A stretch of 14,754 bases of DNA from DASXBJ01 sp036491755 (GTDB taxonomy: Bacteria; Chloroflexota; Dormibacteria; Dormibacterales; Dormibacteraceae), in NCBI GenBank assembly GCA_036491755.1, contig DASXBJ010000115.1, forward strand, positions 1 through 14,754, in the 5' to 3' direction. Below, piece by piece: positions 7,748-14,754 of the stretch (positions are counted from its first letter, which is position 1; each line of letters starts with the position of its first letter). The notes below the pieces were generated by a model. That model was given only the letters and a program-made list of their open reading frames with translations. It was not told the DNA's origin and did no database searches. A program made the translations under genes and the position numbers.

Positions 7748-7894
7748 CGACGAGCGAAGTTAAGCAGCCCTCGAGAGAAATTCATCCCTGATATCGGTTA
7801 TCTGATCATCTTCGGGCTGGTCACCTATGCCCTGGCGACGGTCTTTTGGAGCTGCACGGCATCAGGCGGGCTGACGGACCCGGCCTCCGCGTAA
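7748..7894 (+). other. Open frame without a standard start codon, encoding one membrane helix
   Basis: One plus-strand frame is open from upstream of 7700 to TAA at 7892-7894 and contains FIPDIGYLIIFGLVTYALAT followed by VFWSCTASGG. This looks like a real single-pass membrane segment, not a shadow translation, since most of it lies outside any gene. No in-frame ATG, GTG or TTG is seen between 7700 and the stop. It may be the tail of a decayed gene, a peptide using a rare start, or chance. It overlaps the promoter region of tRNA-Leu. Confidence 0.25.
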
Positions 7895-7897
7895 AAT
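7871..7897 (+). promoter_or_regulatory. Probable promoter of tRNA-Leu
   Basis: TAAAAT (7892-7897) matches five of six -10 bases and ends 14 nt before the mature tRNA 5' end. CTGACG (7871-7876) matches four of six -35 bases, but the spacer is short at 15 bp. Confidence 0.45.
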
Positions 7898-7911
7898 CAA
7901 CCGGCTCAGCT

Positions 7912-7996
7912 GGGCGGCTGGCGGAACTGGTAGACGCGCACGTTTGAGGGGCGTGTGGGGTAACCCATCCGGGTTCGAGTCCCGGGTCGCCCACCA
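7912..7996 (+). tRNA. tRNA-Leu (anticodon GAG)
   Basis: This is a class II tRNA with a long variable arm. The acceptor stem pairs GGGCGGC (7912-7918) with GTCGCCC (7986-7992), with one G-T pair. The D stem is GCG/CGC. The anticodon stem is CACGT/GCGTG with anticodon GAG at 7946-7948. The variable arm TGGG-GTAA-CCCA spans 7956-7967. The T stem is CCGGG/CCCGG around TTCGAGT. A7993 is the discriminator and CCA is encoded. It reads CUC and CUU leucine codons. The ECF sigma gene starts 90 bp downstream. Confidence 0.95.
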
Positions 7997-8086
7997 CCTG
8001 TGGTTTACGGCTGTGAGGTTTGTTGGATCGTCGAACGAGGCTGGCGGACCTGCGCCCTGGGCCACTCCTGCCCTCACACTTAGCGC

Positions 8087-8638
8087 GTGTCCGAGGACAG
8101 GCAGCTCGACCCCGCAACCGAGTTCAAGGAGCTCTACGACCGCGAGTACCGCTCCGTCTACCGTGCCATCCGCGCGGTGGTGCTGGACGGCGCTGCGGCA
8201 GAGGACCTGACCCAGGAGACTTTCGTCCGCGCCTACCGTGCCCGTCACCGCTACACGCCGACAGCCCCGCCCGGCGCCTGGCTGCGGCGCATTGGCATCA
8301 ACCTCGCGATCTCATATCTGCGCCGCCAGAAGCTCTCCCGTTTTCTGCCCGCACGCCTGTACACGCCGCCCGACCGCCGGGACTACGACCGGGCAGAGGC
8401 GCGGGACGTCGTGGGCAAGGCGATGATCGCCCTGAGTCCGAAGCTGCGCGCCGCCGTGGTCCTCCATTACTACGAGGGCCTGACCCGCGAGGAGATCGCG
8501 CTGGTGCTCGGCGTACCGGCCGGCACGGTGGCCTCCCGGATCGCCAAAGCGGTGGCGATCATGAGAAAGACGATGGCGAGCGACCAGGAATCGGACACCA
8601 CGCGTTCGAGTAGTGAAGGTGCCCTACGTGGAAGATAA
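8087..8638 (+). CDS. ECF-family RNA polymerase sigma factor
   Basis: The 183-residue protein has the two-domain sigma-70 ECF layout. Sigma-2 spans about 12-80, with the core-binding helix AEDLTQETFVRAYR (38-51) and WLRRIGINLAISYLRR (65-80). Sigma-4 spans about 112-162, with the helix-turn-helix LTREEIALVLGVPAGTVASR (132-151) that reads the -35 element. A tail of about 20 residues rich in Ser, Thr and Arg follows. The start is GTG; a TAG in the same frame two codons earlier rules out a longer protein. No SD is visible, so initiation may be leaderless. The gene overlaps the small membrane protein downstream, the classic sigma/anti-sigma order. I could not find a convincing autoregulatory GGAAC-type promoter in the 90-bp gap before it. 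Confidence 0.9.
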   Translation: MSEDRQLDPATEFKELYDREYRSVYRAIRAVVLDGAAAEDLTQETFVRAYRARHRYTPTAPPGAWLRRIGINLAISYLRRQKLSRFLPARLYTPPDRRDYDRAEARDVVGKAMIALSPKLRAAVVLHYYEGLTREEIALVLGVPAGTVASRIAKAVAIMRKTMASDQESDTTRSSSEGALRGR

Positions 8639-8900
8639 CGCCACACTGGGAGGGTCTGACACGCCCTCCGAAACTGAGCTCAGCCGGATGATCCGGTCCG
8701 AAGTGGACTCGTGGTCTCCGGGCCGAGGACCGGACTGGTCGGACGTCCTGATCCGGATCGCGGGTTCAGGCCCGCCGCCATGGGTCATCTACTCCGCGGC
8801 GAGTGCGGCCCTCGTCCTCATCCTTGTCACGGCCTTCGTCGTCGGCTCGTGGCTGCAGCTCGGCTCGCTGGCCCCGCAGCCGGTCACCTTCCATCACTAG
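8613..8900 (+). CDS. Small single-pass membrane protein, probable anti-sigma factor
   Basis: The 95-residue product has a hydrophilic N-terminus (1-56), one membrane helix (about 57-80, PWVIYSAASAALVLILVTAF) and a short outer tail. It overlaps the sigma gene by 26 nt, which implies joint expression and suggests it holds the sigma factor at the membrane. It lacks the HxxxCxxC zinc anti-sigma motif and has no sizeable outer sensor domain, so it is minimal for the role. The start is GTG at 8613. A GTG at 8628 is a good alternative, with AAGGTG (8616-8621) 6 nt before it, giving 90 residues. The anti-sigma role rests on position and topology, not on a recognised domain. Confidence 0.65.
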   Translation: MKVPYVEDNATLGGSDTPSETELSRMIRSEVDSWSPGRGPDWSDVLIRIAGSGPPPWVIYSAASAALVLILVTAFVVGSWLQLGSLAPQPVTFHH

Positions 8901-8906
8901 GGGCGT

Positions 8907-9857
8907 CTAGAAAAGGACGACCTCTTCGGCCATCCCTCTCTCGCGCGCTGCCGCCAGCACGACGGAGCCGGCGGCGAGGTCCCAAAGGGCAAGCCCATGC
9001 GACTCGAAGAGCGTGATGCCTCGCTCCGAGGGCGGGCTCCACTTGCCTGCGAGCACCGCGCCGAGCTCGACGGCTCTTTCCCAATCGAACTTGCCGGCCT
9101 CGTGCGCATTGATCAGGTCGCCGCTCTCCAGGCGCGCGGCCGCGAGCTGGTCGACCACGACGGTCTGGGCGCGCGCCACCAGGGCGGGCGGGATCTCGGC
9201 CTTGTTGCGGAAGTTCGAGCCGGCCGCGACGACCATGGCGTGAGGTTCCACCCAGGACTCGTCGATCACAGGCGACGAGCTGGTGGTGATCGTGATCACG
9301 AGGTCGGCGCCCCGCACAGCTTCCTCCGCGCTCGCCGCGGCGAGCGTTTTGACCTCGAGTGCATCTCCCTGCTCGCGGGCGAATGCGGAGCGGCGATCGT
9401 GATCACGGCTGAAGACGCGCAGCTCTTTGATGTCCAACACGCGTGAGATGGCGAGGGCCTGGGTCGACGCCTGCCAACCGGTGCCGATCAGCCCCACGGT
9501 GACAGGGCCCTTCGGGCCGAGCGCCCGCACGGCGACCGCAGTCGCCGCGCCCGTGCGGTAGCTGCCCATGAAATCAGCCTCGATGAGCGCCTGCAGCGTG
9601 CCGTCGAGCGCGAAGATCACGACGAGGAACCGCACCTTGCCGTCCGCCACCGTGTAGGCCTTGACGCCGGTGCACCTGCCACCCGGGTAGGAGCCGAACA
9701 TCACGTTCAACAATCCGCCAGGGGCGAAGGCGCGCCGGCGGGGCTCGTTCTGCGCTGTGCCCTCGCCCAGCTCCTTCATCGCGGACTCCACAGCCGCGAT
9801 CACCTCGTCCATCTCGATCAGCTCCTGGACGTCGGCTTCGCGCAGGATCAATGCCAC
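8907..9857 (-). CDS. Ornithine cyclodeaminase / mu-crystallin family NAD(P)-dependent enzyme
   Basis: Members include ornithine cyclodeaminase, alanine dehydrogenase of the archaeal type and ketimine reductases. The 316-residue protein, of normal length, shows GVKAYTV with K66, the family motif YRTGAATA (100-107), the Rossmann loop GLIGTGWQA (122-130), AAGSN (211-215), D236 and ITLFESHGLALWDLA (281-295). The start is GTG with no SD; TATTCT lies 7 nt upstream on the minus strand, so the mRNA may be leaderless. It is divergent from homoserine dehydrogenase with a 20-bp gap and convergent with the small membrane protein, where the stop codons lie 6 bp apart. Substrate cannot be assigned. Proximity to threonine genes suggests amino-acid metabolism. 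Confidence 0.88.
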   Translation of the reverse strand: MALILREADVQELIEMDEVIAAVESAMKELGEGTAQNEPRRRAFAPGGLLNVMFGSYPGGRCTGVKAYTVADGKVRFLVVIFALDGTLQALIEADFMGSYRTGAATAVAVRALGPKGPVTVGLIGTGWQASTQALAISRVLDIKELRVFSRDHDRRSAFAREQGDALEVKTLAAASAEEAVRGADLVITITTSSSPVIDESWVEPHAMVVAAGSNFRNKAEIPPALVARAQTVVVDQLAAARLESGDLINAHEAGKFDWERAVELGAVLAGKWSPPSERGITLFESHGLALWDLAAGSVVLAAARERGMAEEVVLF

Positions 9858-9877
9858 GGCAGGGAGAATAGCGGCCT
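9858..9877. promoter_or_regulatory. 20-bp divergent gap between the cyclodeaminase-family gene and hom
   Basis: The two start codons are only 20 bp apart. On the minus strand, TATTCT (plus 9865-9870) is a plausible -10 for a leaderless cyclodeaminase-family mRNA. On the plus strand, AGGGAG (9861-9866) could act as a ribosome site 11 nt before the hom ATG. The two signals share bases, and the hom promoter must lie inside the opposite gene. Confidence 0.35.
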
Positions 9878-11170
9878 ATGGCACCCGCGCAGCTGAATGT
9901 GGGACTAATCGGCCTGGGCACCGTCGGCTCCCAGGTCGCCGGCCGCATGCTGTCCTGGGCCCCGCAGCTGTCGCGCCGGGCGGGGGTCGAGCTATGCCTC
10001 CGCAGGGTGCTGGTCCGTGACCTTGACAAGCAGCGCTCGATCGAGATCTCGGCGGACCTTTTGTCCACGGAACCGGCAGCGATCCTCGACGACCCGGAGA
10101 TCGAGGTCGTGATCGAGGTGGCCGGCGGCGACGAGCCGATGCGCTCCTACCTGGAGCGAGCCATCCAGGCGGGCAAGCACGTCATCACCGCGAACAAGGT
10201 GGTGATGGCCAAGCACGGCCCCGAGCTGCTCGACCAGGCGGCCGAAAAGAACGTCGACGTCTACTTCGAGGCCGCCGTCGGCGGCGGCATCCCCCTCATC
10301 AGCGCCTTCCGCACCGACCTGCAGGCGAACCGCATCGAGCGCGTGTCGGCAGTGATCAACGGCACCACGAACTACGTCCTCGGCCGCATGGCATCCGCCG
10401 GCCTCTCCCTGCGCGAGGCGGTTGCCGAAGCCCAGGTCGCGGGATACGCCGAGGCCGATCCAACCGATGACATCGGCGGCTTCGACGCCGCCTACAAGCT
10501 GGCCATCCTGGGTTCGATCGCTTACGAGATCAAGGTGCGGCCGGATGAGATCTACCGCGAGGGCATCGAGGGCATCGAGCCGGTCGACTTTCGTTACGCG
10601 CGGGAGCTCGGCTACGCCATCAAGCTCATCGCGCACACGCAGCGTCACCCCGGCCGAGTCGAGGCGCGCGTTCATCCGGCGATGGTGCCCCTCGACCACC
10701 CGCTGGCGCGCGTGGAGGGCGCCGAGAACGCCGTCTTCGTCGAGGGCGACCTCGTGGGACAGGTGTTGCTCGTCGGGCAGGGCGCCGGCGGCGGGCCCAC
10801 GGCCTCAGCGGTGGTCGGGGACCTCATCGACCTCGCCCGCTCGATCCGCCGAGGCGTGCAGAGCCGGCCGTCGTTCAGCTTCGACGACCGCATTGGCGTG
10901 GTGCCGATGGGCGAGATCACGACGCGGGCCTACTACCGGATCCGGGTCGAGGACCGTCCCGGCGTGGTGGCGGCCATCGGCCAGGTCTTCGCCGAGGAAG
11001 GTGTGAGCATCTCGAGCTTCATTCAAAAGGACGCGTGGTCGCAAGACCACACCGCGGAGCTCGTCGTGACCACCCATCCAGCCCAGGACGCGAGCCTCCA
11101 GAAGGCCCGCGACCGCATGGCGAGACTCGAGACTGTGCGTGCGGTCTCCTCTTTCCTGCGCGTCTTTTAG
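9878..11170 (+). CDS. hom: Homoserine dehydrogenase with C-terminal ACT domain
   Basis: It reduces aspartate semialdehyde to homoserine, the branch toward threonine and methionine. The 430-residue protein has the NAD(P) loop GLIGLGTVG (9-17), ITANKVVMA (103-111), the substrate region AAVGGGIPL (132-140), INGTTNYVLGRM (160-171) and catalytic D203 and K207 in FDAAYK. Residues 351-430 form an ACT domain (VEDRPGVVAAIGQVFAEEGV), so allosteric inhibition by threonine is likely. The ATG start has AGGGAG 11 nt upstream. It is the first gene of the hom-thrC-thrB-lysC operon, with 23 nt to thrC. Confidence 0.96.
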   Translation: MAPAQLNVGLIGLGTVGSQVAGRMLSWAPQLSRRAGVELCLRRVLVRDLDKQRSIEISADLLSTEPAAILDDPEIEVVIEVAGGDEPMRSYLERAIQAGKHVITANKVVMAKHGPELLDQAAEKNVDVYFEAAVGGGIPLISAFRTDLQANRIERVSAVINGTTNYVLGRMASAGLSLREAVAEAQVAGYAEADPTDDIGGFDAAYKLAILGSIAYEIKVRPDEIYREGIEGIEPVDFRYARELGYAIKLIAHTQRHPGRVEARVHPAMVPLDHPLARVEGAENAVFVEGDLVGQVLLVGQGAGGGPTASAVVGDLIDLARSIRRGVQSRPSFSFDDRIGVVPMGEITTRAYYRIRVEDRPGVVAAIGQVFAEEGVSISSFIQKDAWSQDHTAELVVTTHPAQDASLQKARDRMARLETVRAVSSFLRVF

Positions 11171-11181
11171 CGGAGGCTCAC

Positions 11182-11185
11182 GAGG
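11182..11185 (+). promoter_or_regulatory. Ribosome binding site that decides the thrC start
   Basis: GAGG lies 8 nt before GTG 11194. A second site, GGAGG at 11172-11176, lies 11 nt before TTG 11188. Both fall in the hom-thrC gap, which argues against the longer upstream frame. Confidence 0.45.
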
Positions 11186-11193
11186 CTTTGGGC

Positions 11194-12231
11194 GTGATCG
11201 CCCGGTACCGCGAGCACCTGCCGGTGGGTCCGGCGACACCCGAGGTGGACCTCAACGAGGGATCGACGCCCCTTGTGCCAAGCCTCAACATCGGACGCGC
11301 CCTCGGCCTCAAGCATCTCTATTTCAAGTACGAGGGCCTGAACCCGACAGGCTCGTTCAAGGATCGCGGCATGGTGGTGGCGGTCGCGAAAGCGCTGGAG
11401 GCCGGCAGTCGGGTCTTCATGTGCGCGTCGACCGGAAACACGTCGGCATCGATGGCCGCCTACGCGGCGCGCACCGGCGCGCGCGCGATCGTGGTCGTGC
11501 CCTCGGGCGAGATCGCTCTCAACAAGCTTTCCCAGGCGCTGATGTACGGCGCCAAGGTGATCGCGCTCAAGGGCAACTTCGACGTGGCCCTCGAGGTGGT
11601 CCGCGACCTGACCAATCGCTATCCCGTGGCGCTGATGAACTCGGTCAACCCACATCGGATTCAGGGCCAGAAGACGGCAGCGTTCGAGATCGTCGACGCC
11701 CTCGGCGATGCGCCCGACTACGTCGTGCTTCCGGTCGGCAACGCGGGCAACATCACCGCGTACTGGAAGGGTTTTCGCGAGTACCAGGCAGCGGGTCGCA
11801 GCACGCGTCTGCCGCGGATGGTCGGAGCGCAGGCCGCGGGAGCGGCGCCCATCGTCAACGGACGTCCCGTGGCGGAGCCGCGCACCGTCGCGTCGGCGAT
11901 CCGCATCGGCAATCCCGCTTCGTGGGAGGGGGCCACCACCGCCCGCGACGAGTCCGGGGGGATGATCGCCGCGGTCACCGACATGGAGATCCTGTCTGCC
12001 CAGATCACGCTGGCCAACAGCGAGGGACTGTTCGCCGAGCCGGCCTCTGCCGCTCCGTTGGCCCTGCTGTTCCAGCTCGTGCGCGAAGGCAAGATCGACA
12101 AGGACTCGACAACCGTGGTGGTGCTCACCGGTTCGGGCTTAAAGGATCCTGACGCCGCGCTGAAGAATGTCGAACCGCCCATCGAACTTGACGGCGATGC
12201 GCGCACACTCGCTAAGGTCTTGAAGCTGTGA
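11194..12231 (+). CDS. thrC: Threonine synthase
   Basis: A PLP enzyme that converts O-phosphohomoserine to threonine. The 345-residue product is typical for the short bacterial form. It shows NEGSTPLV (21-28), NPTGSFKDRG with the PLP lysine K56, the phosphate-binding STGNTSAS (79-86), PVGNAGN in the second half and TGSGLKDPD near the end. The frame stays open upstream to 11035, but that part only shadows hom. GTG at 11194 is preceded by GAGG (11182-11185) at 8 nt. A TTG at 11188, with GGAGG 11 nt before it, is an alternative adding two residues. It sits 23 nt after hom and 20 nt before thrB. Confidence 0.95.
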   Translation: MIARYREHLPVGPATPEVDLNEGSTPLVPSLNIGRALGLKHLYFKYEGLNPTGSFKDRGMVVAVAKALEAGSRVFMCASTGNTSASMAAYAARTGARAIVVVPSGEIALNKLSQALMYGAKVIALKGNFDVALEVVRDLTNRYPVALMNSVNPHRIQGQKTAAFEIVDALGDAPDYVVLPVGNAGNITAYWKGFREYQAAGRSTRLPRMVGAQAAGAAPIVNGRPVAEPRTVASAIRIGNPASWEGATTARDESGGMIAAVTDMEILSAQITLANSEGLFAEPASAAPLALLFQLVREGKIDKDSTTVVVLTGSGLKDPDAALKNVEPPIELDGDARTLAKVLKL

Positions 12232-12251
12232 GTCGGAATGAGGTCGGCTAG

Positions 12252-14272
<2,021 letters not shown>

Positions 14273-14754
14273 TTGCCGGTCAACGTCGCCATCGTCGGGC
14301 CGGCGGGCGCCGGCAAGACGACCCTGTTCAACGCTCTCACTGCCGGCCGAGGGGCGGACGGGGTGGGCATGGTCGACGTGCCGGATGAGCGCCTGCAGCG
14401 ATTGGCGGATGCCGTCCATCCCATCAAGACGACGGCCGCCCAGGTCCGTGTCGAGGACACGCCACCCGGCAGCCGTGCGCAGCGCGTGGCATTCGCGCGC
14501 CAGGCCGATGTCCTGGTCAAGATCGCGCGCTGCTTCGGGCCGAACCCCGATCCCGCGGCCGAGCTCGAGGAGTTCGCCCTCGACCTGGTGCTCGCCGACC
14601 TCGCCTCGGTCGAGAAGCGGCTCGACGTCGTGGCCAAGGAGGCGCGTGCCGGCAAGAAGGACGCGCAGAGCGAAACCGATGTCCTCAACGCGGCCAAGGC
14701 TCACCTCGATGCGGGCAAGCAGCTGCGCACTCTCCAGCTCGAGCCCGACCAGCG
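14273..14754 (+). CDS. YchF-like GTPase/ATPase (DUF933-type), 3' end outside the window
   Basis: The frame opens with TTG directly after the lysC TAG and runs to the edge (about 160 residues). It reads NVAIVGPAGAGKTTLFNALT (residues 4-23, P-loop GPAGAGKT), then VDVPDERLQRLADAVHPIKT, a region equivalent to YchF VPDPRLDALAEIVKPKK, then ADVLVKIARCF and LVLADLASVEKRLDVV, which match YchF VDAIVHVVRCF and LILADLETVEKRLE. Compared with canonical YchF, about 15 residues after the P-loop (the ANYPFCTI region) and most of the DIAGLVKGASKGEGLGN G3 region are missing. It is an abbreviated paralogue whose nucleotide chemistry may differ. Placement suggests cotranscription with the threonine genes. A GAG about 6 nt upstream is a weak ribosome site. 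Confidence 0.85.
   Translation, partial: MPVNVAIVGPAGAGKTTLFNALTAGRGADGVGMVDVPDERLQRLADAVHPIKTTAAQVRVEDTPPGSRAQRVAFARQADVLVKIARCFGPNPDPAAELEEFALDLVLADLASVEKRLDVVAKEARAGKKDAQSETDVLNAAKAHLDAGKQLRTLQLEPDQ

Noticed and set aside
6409..7996. A genomic island bounded by the two tRNA genes
   Set aside because: No integrase, no direct repeat of either tRNA 3' end and no change in base composition was seen between them.
8901..8906. Bidirectional terminator between the convergent small membrane protein and cyclodeaminase-family genes
   Set aside because: The gap is 6 bp. The CTAG...CTAG symmetry comes from the two TAG stop codons and forms no stable hairpin.
9858..11193. Threonine leader peptide, T-box or lysine riboswitch controlling the operon
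   Set aside because: Only 20 bp precede hom and 23 bp separate hom from thrC, which leaves no room for such elements.

Overview
This is a high-GC bacterial chromosome segment with tightly packed housekeeping genes. There is no sign of phage, transposon or CRISPR. GTG and TTG starts are common, several genes lack a Shine-Dalgarno (SD) sequence, both tRNAs encode their CCA end, and a compact hom-thrC-thrB-lysC cluster is present. This suits an Actinobacteria-like or Chloroflexota/Dormibacterota-like soil lineage. That placement is inference from gene style; no taxonomic marker is present.

Left part (1-5578, all minus strand). The start of an unknown gene (1-53) lies just downstream of a 928-residue protein. 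That protein fuses a Ser/Thr kinase, a Cys/His cluster, an unrecognised middle region, a probable winged helix and a MoxR-like AAA+ ATPase. Upstream of it is a two-gene unit, an acyl-CoA ligase followed by an acetamidase/formamidase-family hydrolase, joined by a TGATG stop/start overlap. The pair could turn an amide into an acyl-CoA.

Middle part (5579-8906). A PHP-domain phosphoesterase and tRNA-Arg(TCG) lie on the plus strand. A polytopic membrane protein lies on the minus strand; its C-terminus resembles a histidine-kinase dimerisation helix without the phosphoacceptor histidine. Then come tRNA-Leu(GAG), an ECF sigma factor and a small overlapping single-pass membrane protein, the likely anti-sigma partner.

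Right part (8907-14754). An ornithine-cyclodeaminase/mu-crystallin family gene (minus) lies back to back, 20 bp away, with a plus-strand operon: homoserine dehydrogenase, threonine synthase, homoserine kinase, aspartate kinase and a YchF-like GTPase cut by the window edge. The first four cover the aspartate-to-threonine pathway except aspartate-semialdehyde dehydrogenase, and aspartate kinase also feeds lysine and methionine synthesis. Gaps of 23, 20, -4 and 0 nt point to one transcript.

No gene-free stretch exceeds 300 bases. The most unusual items are the kinase-ATPase fusion, the membrane protein with a degenerate kinase helix, the abbreviated YchF-like protein in the threonine operon, and several starts that look leaderless.
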